This document shows positions 8,351 through 15,488 of a stretch of 16,223 nt of DNA, one piece after another. The stretch is from Solirubrobacterales bacterium. GTDB taxonomy: Bacteria; Actinomycetota; Thermoleophilia; Solirubrobacterales; Solirubrobacteraceae. Where the stretch lies: NCBI GenBank assembly GCA_003244035.1, contig QHBV01000037.1:1-16223 (forward strand), read 5' to 3'. Each line of letters starts with the position of its first letter. Within the stretch, counting starts at the first letter, position 1. Both the position numbers and the translations under genes were made by a program. The notes below the pieces were generated by a model. It was not told the DNA's origin, searched no databases, and saw only the letters and a list, made by a program, of their open reading frames with translations.

Positions 8351-10146
8351 GCGCGCACTCCTCAGCAGAGCTGCTCCGGCGCCTGCGCCAGACCGGCGGC
8401 CGGGGGCGCAAGCTCCGCGGCTTGATCTCGCTGCTCGCCCCCTACCGCTGGCGCGTGGCGGCGATGCTGGTCTCGCTGGTGGCGGCGACCGGCGCGGCGC
8501 TCGCCCCCGCCCCGCTCGCCAAGCTCGCGATCGACGACGGGATCCGCCGCCACGACACTGCCAGCCTCGACCTGATCGTCGTGGCGTTCCTGCTCTCCGC
8601 GGTGGTGTACGCGATCGCTTCGTACGCGCAGACGTACCTCGTCGGGTGGGTCGGGCAGCGAGCGCTCCAGGATCTGCGCCTGCGGCTGTTCGCCCACCTG
8701 CAGTCGCTGTCGATCTCGTTCTATTCCCGCAACCGCGTCGGGGTGATCGTCTCGCGGCTGAGCAACGACATCGAGGCGCTCGACCAGCTCGTATCCGACG
8801 GGATGGCGACCCTGATCCAGTCGGGGCTGATGCTGATCGGCGTGATCGTGGTGCTGTTCGTGATGGACGCGCACCTGGCGCTGCTGACGTTCCTCGCGCT
8901 GCCGCTGCTGGGGGTCGGCGCGCTGGCGTTCAGGATCGCCTCGGCCGACGCCTACCGGTTGACGCGCGAGAAGATCGCGTCGATCACGGGCTACCTGCAG
9001 GAGACCCTGTCCGGGATCCGGGTCGTGCGAGCGTTCGGGCAGGAGCCGCGGCACATCGCGCGCTTCGCCCAGCTCAACGACGAGAACCGGGCCGCGAACA
9101 TGACCACCGTCTACCTGAACGCCGCTTACTTCCCCGCCGTCGAGCTGCTCTCGGCGCTGGTCACCGTCGAGATCCTCGTGATCGGCGGGATCGAGGCGAT
9201 CAACGGGCACACCTCGACCGGGGTGGTGTTCGCCTTCATCGCGGCGCTCAACAACTTCTTCGACCCGATCCAGCAGCTCTCGCAGCTGTACACCACCTAC
9301 CAGTCCGGGATGGCGGCGCTCGACAAGATCTTCGCGCTGCTCGACGAGCGCCCCGAGCTGGTTGACGCGGTCGATGCCGCCGAGCTGCCTCGGGTCCGAG
9401 GGGAGCTGCGCTTCCAGGACGTCTCCTTCCGGTACGACGAGTCCGACGACGAAGGCGACTGGGCGCTGCGCGATCTCGATCTTCTGATCCCCGCCGGGCA
9501 GACGGTCGCGCTCGTCGGCGAGACGGGCGCGGGCAAGTCGACGTTCGCCAAGCTGATCGCGCGCTTTTACGATCCGACGCTCGGACGGGTGCTCCTCGAC
9601 GGTCACGATCTGCGCTCCGTGACCGCGCATTCGCTGCGCTCGCAGATGGGGATCGTGCCCCAGGAGGGCTTCCTGTTCAGCGGCACGGTCCGGGAGAACA
9701 TCGCGTTCGGGAGGCCTGGCGCGTCCGACGCGGAGATCACCGAGGCGGCGCGCGCGGTCGGCGCCGACCCGTTCATCGCAGCGCTCGAGCACGGCTACGA
9801 GACGCAGGTAGGCGAGCGCGCGGTGCAGCTCTCGGCCGGCCAGCGCCAGCTGCTCGCGTTTGCCCGCGCGCTGGTCGCCGATCCACGGATCCTGGTGCTC
9901 GACGAGGCCACCTCCAACGTCGACGTGCACACCGAGGGCCTGATCGAGCACGGGATGCGCCGGTTGGTGGCCGGTCGCACCGCGATCGTGATCGCACACC
10001 GGCTCTCGACGATCCGGCACGCAAGCCGGATCGTCGTGCTCGAGCACGGGTGCATCGTCGAGCAGGGGACCCACGCGGAGCTGCTCGACGCCGAGGGCCG
10101 CTACTGGCGGCTGTACCGCGACTGGGCTGCGCAGGCGGCGGCGTGA
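8347..10146 (+). CDS. ABC exporter half-transporter with canonical Walker B and altered signature (subunit 2)
   Basis: A 599-aa subunit with a polar N-terminal extension, six membrane helices within residues 30-310, and an ATPase domain. Walker A is GETGAGKS (391-398), the Q-loop Gln is Q439, Walker B is ILVLDE (515-520) with the catalytic Glu, and the switch His is H551. The signature is LSAGQ (495-499) instead of LSGGQ. In the heterodimer this signature faces the defective Walker site of subunit 1, while its own Walker site faces the intact LSGGQ of subunit 1, giving one active and one degenerate site. The start is GTG at 8347, overlapping the upstream TGA by 4 bp (GTGA), which implies translational coupling and equal subunit amounts. 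Its own stop overlaps the MOSC gene in the same way. Confidence 0.93.
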   Translation: MSAHSSAELLRRLRQTGGRGRKLRGLISLLAPYRWRVAAMLVSLVAATGAALAPAPLAKLAIDDGIRRHDTASLDLIVVAFLLSAVVYAIASYAQTYLVGWVGQRALQDLRLRLFAHLQSLSISFYSRNRVGVIVSRLSNDIEALDQLVSDGMATLIQSGLMLIGVIVVLFVMDAHLALLTFLALPLLGVGALAFRIASADAYRLTREKIASITGYLQETLSGIRVVRAFGQEPRHIARFAQLNDENRAANMTTVYLNAAYFPAVELLSALVTVEILVIGGIEAINGHTSTGVVFAFIAALNNFFDPIQQLSQLYTTYQSGMAALDKIFALLDERPELVDAVDAAELPRVRGELRFQDVSFRYDESDDEGDWALRDLDLLIPAGQTVALVGETGAGKSTFAKLIARFYDPTLGRVLLDGHDLRSVTAHSLRSQMGIVPQEGFLFSGTVRENIAFGRPGASDAEITEAARAVGADPFIAALEHGYETQVGERAVQLSAGQRQLLAFARALVADPRILVLDEATSNVDVHTEGLIEHGMRRLVAGRTAIVIAHRLSTIRHASRIVVLEHGCIVEQGTHAELLDAEGRYWRLYRDWAAQAAA

Positions 10147-10916
10147 CCCAGATCGCCGTCAGCGGGCTCGCGCTCACGCCGGTCAAGGGCACACGCCTGC
10201 GAGCGGTGCAGAGCGTACGGCTCGAGCCCGGCGGCGCTGTCGGCAACCGGCGCTTCTACGTCATCGACGAGCGCGAGCGGATGCTCAACGGCAAGCAGCT
10301 CGGTGAGCTGCAGACCGTGCTCGCCGAGTACTCGGCGCCGCGACTGACCCTCACGTTCCCGGATGGGCGGGTCGTCGAGGAGGAGGTCGTTACCGGCGCC
10401 CCGGTGCAGACGCGGTTCTTCTCGCACACGCGCACGGCGCGGCTGGTGCGTGGGCCGTTCTCACAGGCGCTCTCGGAGCTCGCCGGCCAGCCGCTGGCGC
10501 TGGTGCAAGCCGACGGGGACGGCGGGGCCGTCGACCGCGGTGCCCGCGGCACCGTCTCGCTGATCTCACGCTCGTCGCTGGCGAAACTGGCTGCGGTCGC
10601 CGGCCAGGACGAGGTCGACTCGCGGCGCTTCCGGATGCTGATCGAGGTCGACGGGATCGATGCCCACGCCGAGGATGCGTGGGTCGGGAGCGCGGTGCGG
10701 GTGGGCGCCACGAAGCTTGCCTGGCTCGGGCACGTCGGCCGCTGCCTGGTCACGAGCCGCGATCCTGACAGCGGCGAGATCGACCTGCCGACCCTGGATC
10801 TGCTGCGGGGCTATCGAGGCGATCTCGAGACGACCGCGCCGCTCCCATTCGGGATCTATGGGACCGTGCTCGAGCCGGGCGAGATCGTGGTCGGCGACGC
10901 CGTCCGGCTACTCTGA
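10143..10916 (+). CDS. MOSC domain protein with MOSC N-terminal barrel
   Basis: A 257-aa protein starting at GTG 10143, which overlaps the ABC stop by 4 bp. The N-terminal part (about 1-95) looks like the MOSC beta-barrel domain (LTPVKG, RRFYVIDE, NGKQLGELQTV). The C-terminal MOSC core carries DSRRFRMLIEVDG (159-171) and the conserved cysteine C201 in GRCLVTSRDPDSGEID. In this family, which includes the mARC amidoxime reductases and the MOSC domain of molybdenum-cofactor sulfurases, that Cys binds the molybdenum or carries sulfur. A molybdenum-dependent reductase role is therefore likely but unproven; no cofactor-biosynthesis gene lies nearby. The overlap argues for co-expression with the exporter, although a functional link is not obvious. 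No stand-alone promoter is seen. Confidence 0.85.
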   Translation: MTQIAVSGLALTPVKGTRLRAVQSVRLEPGGAVGNRRFYVIDERERMLNGKQLGELQTVLAEYSAPRLTLTFPDGRVVEEEVVTGAPVQTRFFSHTRTARLVRGPFSQALSELAGQPLALVQADGDGGAVDRGARGTVSLISRSSLAKLAAVAGQDEVDSRRFRMLIEVDGIDAHAEDAWVGSAVRVGATKLAWLGHVGRCLVTSRDPDSGEIDLPTLDLLRGYRGDLETTAPLPFGIYGTVLEPGEIVVGDAVRLL

Positions 10917-11036
10917 CCCGGATGCTCGCACGCGAGCTTGCGCGGAGGCAGCGGCCTCGCGATGATGACACTGATGACGGCCCGAGGCAATGGACCTCCA
11001 CCAATCCTGCGTCCGGTTGACCAGCGCGATCGCCGC
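10917..11036 (+). other. Intergenic region with a small palindrome (10924-10937)
   Basis: GCTCGC (10924-10929) and GCGAGC (10932-10937) form a 14-bp palindrome just after the MOSC stop. With no T-run it is a weak terminator candidate at best. A GGAGG at 10944-10948 lies 13 nt before an ATG (10962) in frame with the crotonase gene, so a longer start for that gene cannot be excluded. Confidence 0.3.
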
Positions 11037-11834
11037 GTGAGCGAGGGGCGCGTCAGGATCGAGGTCGCAGACCACGTCGGGATGGTCACGCTGACCCGCC
11101 CCGGGAAGCACAATGCGCTCGACGTGCCGATGTTCGAGGCGCTCGCCGGCGCGGCTTCGCGGCTCGCGGCGGAGCCCGGAGTATGGGCGATCGTGCTCCA
11201 TGGCGACGGCCCCAGCTTCTGCTCCGGGCTCGACGTGATCAGTCTGATCTCGAGCGAGGCGGGGCTCGACGCATTGGTCAAGCCGCTCGGCAACGAGGTT
11301 CCCAATTTCTTTCAGCGCGCCGCCTACGAATGGATCCGCCTGCCCGTACCCGTGATCGCCGCCGTGCACGGCAACTGCCTCGGGGCCGGACTGCAGATTG
11401 CGCTCGCCGCCGACATCAGGATCGCGGCGCCGGACGCGCGCCTGTCGGTGATGGAGGTCAGGTGGGGACTGATACCCGACATGGCGATCACGCGCACACT
11501 GCCGCGGCTGGTCGGCATCGACGTGGCCAAGGAGCTGACCTACACCGGTCGCGTGCTCAGTGGCAGCGACGCGCTGGAGCTCGGGCTCGTGACGCGGGTC
11601 TCGGAGGACCCGCTGGGAGCGGCCCGCACGTTGGCGCGGGAGATCGCGTCGAGGTCTCCGGATGCCCTGAGGGCGGCCAAGCGCCTGTTCGACGAGGCGT
11701 GGTGCGGACCGGCGGCGGACACGTTGGCGCTCGAGGCTTCGCTGCAACTATCGCTGATCGGCTCACCAAACCAGCTCGCGGCTGTCGCCGCGGGGATGAC
11801 CGGGGAGCCGGCGGAGTTCGCCGATCCGGCGTGA
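11037..11834 (+). CDS. Enoyl-CoA hydratase/isomerase (crotonase) family protein
   Basis: A 265-aa crotonase-fold protein. The oxyanion-hole segments are FCSGLDV (61-67) and GNCLGAGLQ (112-120). By comparison with rat enoyl-CoA hydratase, the second catalytic Glu is kept (E140 in VMEVRWG), while the first position, Glu144 in GGGCE, is Gln120. WGLIPD places Asp148 where dienoyl-CoA isomerases have their second acid. The enzyme may therefore be an isomerase or a variant crotonase instead of a simple hydratase. It should act on CoA thioesters in fatty-acid or branched-acid breakdown. I chose GTG 11037 because the family start (short leader, then VRIEVADHVGMVTLTRP) fits it; no good ribosome binding site precedes it. 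ATG 10962 would add 25 residues without family likeness. It lies 120 bp after the MOSC gene. Confidence 0.87.
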   Translation: MSEGRVRIEVADHVGMVTLTRPGKHNALDVPMFEALAGAASRLAAEPGVWAIVLHGDGPSFCSGLDVISLISSEAGLDALVKPLGNEVPNFFQRAAYEWIRLPVPVIAAVHGNCLGAGLQIALAADIRIAAPDARLSVMEVRWGLIPDMAITRTLPRLVGIDVAKELTYTGRVLSGSDALELGLVTRVSEDPLGAARTLAREIASRSPDALRAAKRLFDEAWCGPAADTLALEASLQLSLIGSPNQLAAVAAGMTGEPAEFADPA

Positions 11835-11838
11835 GCCC

Positions 11839-11874
11839 TCAGCGGGCAGCAGACCGCGGGACCGCGTACTTCAT
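11839..11874 (-). CDS. Tiny 11-codon ORF with an excellent ribosome binding site (possible gene remnant)
   Basis: On the minus strand, AGGAGG (11886-11881) is followed after 6 nt by ATG (11874-11872), opening MKYAVPRSAAR and stopping at TGA (11841-11839). The AGGAGG begins at the last base of the DsbA-like gene's stop codon, so a terminating ribosome could re-initiate. The quality of the site exceeds that of most real genes in this window. It could encode a very short peptide, or be the start of a gene whose body was lost when the crotonase gene was joined here. Coding status is uncertain. Confidence 0.25.
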   Translation of the reverse strand: MKYAVPRSAAR

Positions 11875-11882
11875 TGGGTCCC
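11858..11882. terminator. Weak hairpin between convergent genes
   Basis: GGGACC (11858-11863) pairs with GGTCCC (11877-11882) across a 13-nt loop in the 51-bp gap between the crotonase and DsbA-like genes. No T-run follows on either strand. It overlaps the ribosome binding site of the tiny minus-strand ORF and could equally mask that site. Confidence 0.2.
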
Positions 11883-11885
11883 TCC

Positions 11886-12755
11886 TCAGCCTGTGCCTGG
11901 CGTCAAGCCCTGCTCGAGCCGCCAGAGGCCATCGAAGCCGACGTGCTCCTCCTGCGCCACGCGGCCGAGGCGCTCACGTGCATCCTCGAGCTCGATCGCG
12001 CACACCGCCGCCACCTCGGCGGTGGCCAGCGGCTCCCCGGCCCATTTGAGGACCTCCTGCACGTCCTCGGGATCGGCCCGGCGCTCAGCTTGGGGGCAGA
12101 GGTTGGCGATCGTGACCTCATATGCGGCCAGCGGCTGAAAGCCGGGGACGGCCAGACAGAGCCCGTCCGAGGACCGCTCGATCTCATACGAGGGGCAGGT
12201 GTACCGGCGACCGTGATCGGTCTTGGCCAGCTTGTGGGACAGTGCCAGGGCACGGGGGGTCGGACGTCGCGAGCGCTCGAGGTCGCTGCGCAGGAGCGCC
12301 TCGGTCTCGGGCTCGGCGAGCCACTGCCGCAGAATCCCCGGCTCGATTTCGACCCGCTCTGCGGCGGCGAGGATCGTCTCGGGCTCGTCGATCAGCCACC
12401 CTGAGAAGTGCAGGATGCGCAGCGCCCGCAGCAGCGCGCGTTCGCGGCCGGGCAGATGGCGCCGGACCGCGACTACCGCGCGGCAGGCGGGCACGGTCGC
12501 GGCCATTCGCGGTCGGCGCGAGCAGTCCATCGGCATGTGGTGCTCACGAGCCATGCGGCGAAACGAGGAGGCCTGGAGCTCGGGGGTGAAACCCTTCTCC
12601 TCGTACTCATGCCCGCTCTCCGCGAGGCCGACCATGTGCAGCTCCCAGCCGATCTGCTCGCCATAGAGCCACTCCAGGCGGCGGCGGGCCGGCTCGGCCG
12701 ACCACGCGAACGGGCACGCAGGGTCGGTGAACTCGGTGATCTGCAGATCGGCCAC
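11886..12755 (-). CDS. DsbA/FrnE-like thioredoxin-fold protein with a single active-site Cys (289 aa)
   Basis: The N-terminus, ITEFTDPACPFAWSAEPARR (6-25), has the strand-loop-helix of DsbA-family proteins of the FrnE/HCCA-isomerase type. Where two-cysteine members have C-P-x-C, this one has C14-P-F-A17, so only one active-site Cys remains and classical dithiol exchange is not possible. The middle (about 45-200) is the helical insertion, and VPGFQPLAAYEVTI (218-231) gives the cis-Pro-like strand of the fold. There is no signal peptide, so it is probably cytosolic. A monothiol mechanism, glutathione- or mycothiol-type chemistry, or a non-catalytic role are all possible. The start is GTG at 12755; upstream of it GCGAG is only a weak ribosome binding site. 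It is divergent from the tRNA gene. Confidence 0.8.
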   Translation of the reverse strand: MADLQITEFTDPACPFAWSAEPARRRLEWLYGEQIGWELHMVGLAESGHEYEEKGFTPELQASSFRRMAREHHMPMDCSRRPRMAATVPACRAVVAVRRHLPGRERALLRALRILHFSGWLIDEPETILAAAERVEIEPGILRQWLAEPETEALLRSDLERSRRPTPRALALSHKLAKTDHGRRYTCPSYEIERSSDGLCLAVPGFQPLAAYEVTIANLCPQAERRADPEDVQEVLKWAGEPLATAEVAAVCAIELEDARERLGRVAQEEHVGFDGLWRLEQGLTPGTG

Positions 12756-12868
12756 CTCGCCATCTTCTCATCCCGAGGGGTGGTACGGCGGCAGCCCACA
12801 GGCATCGTGAGCTTCGCCACGGCGCTCGTGAGGGGCGCCGGCGCGGCATCAGAGCGGGAGCTCGTGGC

Positions 12869-12874
12869 TATACT
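12869..12874 (+). promoter_or_regulatory. Putative -10 box TATACT for tRNA-Gln
   Basis: TATACT stands out in this G+C-rich region and lies 49 nt upstream of the tRNA. Transcription from about 12881 would give a 5' leader of about 43 nt for RNase P to remove. No consensus -35 box is seen. Confidence 0.45.
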
Positions 12875-12923
12875 CGCCGCCGGTCGAACGCCCGATGCTC
12901 GATCATCCGGACAGTCGAGCTAT

Positions 12924-12994
12924 TGCGGGGTCGTCTAATGGCAAGACGCCAGCCTCTGGAGCTGGTTATCAAGGTTCGAGTCCTTGCCCCGCAG
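12924..12994 (+). tRNA. tRNA-Gln (anticodon CUG)
   Basis: The full cloverleaf can be drawn. The acceptor stem TGCGGGG (12924-12930) pairs with CCCCGCA (12987-12993), followed by discriminator G12994. The D arm is GTCT/AGAC. The anticodon stem CCAGC/GCTGG encloses the 7-nt loop CTCTGGA, which places CTG at positions 34-36. The T arm CAAGG/CCTTG encloses TTCGAGT. Anticodon CUG reads CAG, the main Gln codon in G+C-rich genomes. The 3' CCA is not encoded. The gene stands alone between divergent and convergent protein genes; no integrase or att duplication is seen next to it. Confidence 0.95.
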
Positions 12995-13028
12995 TTAGAG
13001 TCTCTTCGCACCGACTGAGCTGGCGCCG

Positions 13029-14267
13029 CTACAACCCCCCCAGCTCACTCGACAGATCGCCCAGCTCGCCGGTGCGAGAACTGAGGTCCGCCCCGGACGC
13101 GATCAGCCTTCGAGCGTGCTCGAGGTCATCCGAGCGACCTACAGAAAGGGCCGCCGCAAGGCGGCCCCCATATATGTAAAAAACGGTGAACTCGCCCTCG
13201 TCGATCGAGCCGCGAACGACCTCCTCCTCCCACTTGGAGGCCGGGCCGACGTACTCGAGCGAGGCCCAGTCGGACAGGTCGGAGAAGAAGTACGGGACCA
13301 CGTCGTGGGCCTGCTCGCGCCCGAGCATGTTGAGCGCGGCGGTCTTTCCCTGGTTGAAGGCCACGTCCCAGTGCTCGACCCGGATCGAGCGGCCGCCGTG
13401 CACCACGCTCTCGTACTCGGCCATGTCCCCTGCGGCATAGATGCCGGGCGCGGAGGACTCCAGGTACTGATCGACGAGCACGCCACCGCTCTCCCCCAGC
13501 GTCAGCCCCGCCCCCCGGGCAAGCGTCACATCGGGGACCGCGCCGGTGCCGAGCACGACCGCGTCGGCGTCGAGCTCGCGGCCGGACTTGGTCACGACGC
13601 GCGTCACCCTCCCATCGACGCCCTCGAACCGCTCGAGCTCGTCGTCGCCGTGGACCGTGACCCCGTGCTGCTCGAGCCGCTCCTGGAAGAACCTCCCCGC
13701 CTGCGCGCCGAAGCCGCGGCTGAGCACGAGGGACTCGAGCATCACGATCGTGCAGGTGCTCCCGAGCTCGGTAAGCGACGCGGCGACCTCGCTGGCGATG
13801 TACGAGCCCCCGATCAGGATCACGCGCTTGCCGGCGGCGTCGGCGCGGATCGCATCGCTGTTGCCGAGCGTGCGCAGGTAGTGCAGTCCCTCGAGCTCGG
13901 ACCCGGGGACGTTCAGCCGCCGGACGTTGGCGCCGGTGGCGAGCAGCGCGCGGTCGAACGTAACCTCGTCACGGTTTGACAGTTTGACCTTCTTCTCGGC
14001 GGCGTCGAGCTTCGTCGCCGATACCCGGGTCAGCGCCTCGATCCGCTGCTCGCGATACCACTCCTCCGGTCGGAACAGCGTGTCGGCGCGAGACTTGTTC
14101 CCCTGCAGGTACGCCTTCGAGCAAGGTGGACGGCTGTACGGCAGGTCCGGCTCGCGCCCGACCAGCAGGATCGACCCCTCGGCGCCGGACTCGCGCAGCC
14201 AGCGCGCGCAGTTGCCGCCCGCAAGCCCGCCGCCGATCAGCAGGTAGTCGACTTGACGATCAGCCAT
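13029..14267 (-). CDS. FAD/NAD(P)-dependent pyridine nucleotide-disulfide-type oxidoreductase (412 aa)
   Basis: The two-dinucleotide-fold architecture is clear. The FAD-binding segment is LIGGGLAGGNCARWL (10-24), followed by PYSRPPCSKAYL (43-54; the family usually has RPPLSK). The ATG motif is at 110-113 (LATGAN), the NAD(P) site is ILIGGSYIASEVA (150-162), and the second FAD motif is GIYAAGDMAEY (275-285). The C-terminal domain (from about 325, YFFSDLSDWASLEYVG) is of the AIF/ferredoxin-reductase (BphA4-like) type, without redox-active CxxC. It therefore probably passes electrons from NAD(P)H to a ferredoxin or another acceptor; none is encoded nearby. The ATG overlaps the trkA stop by 8 bp (ATGGCTGA), so it is translated with the K+ gene, an unusual pairing that may reflect redox sensing or simply operon drift. 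Confidence 0.9.
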   Translation of the reverse strand: MADRQVDYLLIGGGLAGGNCARWLRESGAEGSILLVGREPDLPYSRPPCSKAYLQGNKSRADTLFRPEEWYREQRIEALTRVSATKLDAAEKKVKLSNRDEVTFDRALLATGANVRRLNVPGSELEGLHYLRTLGNSDAIRADAAGKRVILIGGSYIASEVAASLTELGSTCTIVMLESLVLSRGFGAQAGRFFQERLEQHGVTVHGDDELERFEGVDGRVTRVVTKSGRELDADAVVLGTGAVPDVTLARGAGLTLGESGGVLVDQYLESSAPGIYAAGDMAEYESVVHGGRSIRVEHWDVAFNQGKTAALNMLGREQAHDVVPYFFSDLSDWASLEYVGPASKWEEEVVRGSIDEGEFTVFYIYGGRLAAALSVGRSDDLEHARRLIASGADLSSRTGELGDLSSELGGL

Positions 14268-14955
14268 AGCGCTGGCGATCGGCGATCACGCCTGCCCCGT
14301 TGGACGCGAACTGGGGCGTGATCTCGCCCTCGAGCCCGGGGTCGAGGATCAGCAGGACCTGATCGCCGGCCTCGATCACCGAATCCGCCTTGGGGACGAA
14401 CCCGACCCCTCCGCGGAGCACCGAGATGATCAGCGATCCGTCCGGCAGCGTTACGTCCTGGACGCGCCGGCCCGCCGCCGCCGACCCCTGCCACACCTCG
14501 AGCTCGATGATCTCCAGGTGCTCCTCCTCGAGGGCGAGCAGCTGGACGAGGCCGTACTCGGGGACCTCGTGCTCGATCAGCCGCAGGATCAGATCGGTCG
14601 CCGAGACCGCCGGCTGGATCCCGAGCAGCTTGAAGTGCTGGAGGTTTCGGGGGTTGTTGACCCGCGCGACGATCCGCTGGCAGCCGTACTTCTCCTTGGC
14701 CACCTGGCAGATCACGATGTTGTCCTCATCGTCGCCGGTGACGGCGATCACGAGGTCGGCACGGCGAATCCCGGCGCGCTCGAGCACCCACAGCTCGGTC
14801 GCGTCGCCGTACTGGACCGCATGCTCGAGCTCCTCCTCGACGATCCGGTAGCGACGGTGGTCGGACTCGATCACCGTGATCTCGCGGTCCTTGGCGATCA
14901 GCTCACGAGCCAGGTTCCAGCCAACCTTGCCGGCGCCAGCGATGATCACGTACAT
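14260..14955 (-). CDS. trkA: Trk/Ktr-type K+ uptake regulatory subunit (TrkA-N plus TrkA-C)
   Basis: A 231-aa RCK protein. The Rossmann motif GAGKVG is at 7-12, with acidic Glu30 at the end of strand 2 (VIESD), indicating NAD(H) preference. DLVIAVTGDDEDNIVICQVA (67-86) and VARVNNPRN (96-104) are typical of TrkA-N. From about 140 onward a TrkA-C domain follows (AAGRRVQDVTLPDGSLIISVLRG is split over 160-182). Such proteins form cytosolic rings that gate TrkH/KtrB channels in response to nucleotides. No channel gene is in the window. ATG 14955 has AGGAGG 11 nt upstream and starts exactly at the Rossmann strand. An in-frame extension to 15132 is low-complexity read-through of the gene before it. 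It overlaps the oxidoreductase gene by 8 bp. Confidence 0.9.
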   Translation of the reverse strand: MYVIIAGAGKVGWNLARELIAKDREITVIESDHRRYRIVEEELEHAVQYGDATELWVLERAGIRRADLVIAVTGDDEDNIVICQVAKEKYGCQRIVARVNNPRNLQHFKLLGIQPAVSATDLILRLIEHEVPEYGLVQLLALEEEHLEIIELEVWQGSAAAGRRVQDVTLPDGSLIISVLRGGVGFVPKADSVIEAGDQVLLILDPGLEGEITPQFASNGAGVIADRQRYG

Positions 14956-15004
14956 GCGCGCGTCGACCTCCTCGCTCCAGCGACCTCCCTCACCTGCTGC
15001 CTCC

Positions 15005-15427
15005 TCATCCCGCCAGCGCGACGCGCTGGGCCTGGTCGATCGCTTGCTGGGTCGGACAGATTGTATGCAGCCCCTGCCTGGAGTACCAGGCGGCGCGCCC
15101 GGGATCGGCCACGCGCACGACCACCCGCGCAACCTTGAAGCGCCGCTGTGCGACCTGCGCGATCACGAGGTTCGTGTTGTCGCCCCGAGTGGCGGCCAGG
15201 AACACGTCGGCCCCCTCGATCCCGGCTTCGATCAGGCCGTCGAGCTCGAGTGCGGTGCCGACGGTGAACCGTCCCCCCGAGTCCTCCCAGGTCGTCGTCT
15301 GATCCTTGTCCAGGCGCTCATGCGAGAGCGGGTCTGAGTCGAGCACGGACACCTCGTGCCCCGCTTCGAGCGCCGACTTGGCCACCGCCGACCCGACGCG
15401 CCCGCAACCCACGATCAGCATGAACAC
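15005..15427 (-). CDS. Short RCK protein: TrkA-N domain only (140 aa)
   Basis: The N-terminal domain of Trk/Ktr regulatory proteins: GCGRVG (7-12), Asp30 in VLDSD for NAD binding, ADVFLAATRGDNTNLVIAQ (73-91) and a terminal ICPTQQAIDQA segment. The protein stops where the TrkA-C domain would start, and the 49 nt before the next gene hold no trace of one. Many actinobacteria carry two adjacent full-length paralogues (CeoB/CeoC in mycobacteria, about 220 aa each), so a one-domain partner is shorter than expected. It may pair with the full TrkA next door in a mixed ring. Start GTG 15427 lies exactly 7 nt after TAGAGT (minus strand, 15440-15435), suggesting a leaderless transcript; ATG 15421 is an alternative. 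Confidence 0.85.
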   Translation of the reverse strand: MFMLIVGCGRVGSAVAKSALEAGHEVSVLDSDPLSHERLDKDQTTTWEDSGGRFTVGTALELDGLIEAGIEGADVFLAATRGDNTNLVIAQVAQRRFKVARVVVRVADPGRAAWYSRQGLHTICPTQQAIDQAQRVALAG

Positions 15428-15434
15428 GGGTGGA

Positions 15435-15440
15435 ACTCTA
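15435..15440 (-). promoter_or_regulatory. Putative -10 box TAGAGT for the TrkA genes
   Basis: Read on the minus strand, TAGAGT is followed by 7 nt and then GTG, so transcription would start at the initiation codon. It lies in the 61-bp gap after the pyrophosphatase gene and could give the K+ genes their own promoter. No -35 consensus is visible. Confidence 0.35.
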
Positions 15441-15488
15441 CGCGGCCGGGGGGTCGAGTGCGCGGGCCAAGCTCGAGGCTGGCTGGTG

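Noticed and set aside
8362..10074. 570-aa minus-strand open frame
   Set aside because: Antisense shadow of ABC subunit 2, with D/R/E/H-rich composition and no recognisable domain.
12924..12994. tRNA gene as an integration site of a genomic island
   Set aside because: No integrase gene and no repeated copy of the tRNA 3' end was noticed in the window.
14956..15132. N-terminal extension of TrkA by 59 residues
   Set aside because: The extension overlaps the short RCK gene, is low-complexity, and RCK proteins begin at the Rossmann strand (MYVIIAGAGKVG).
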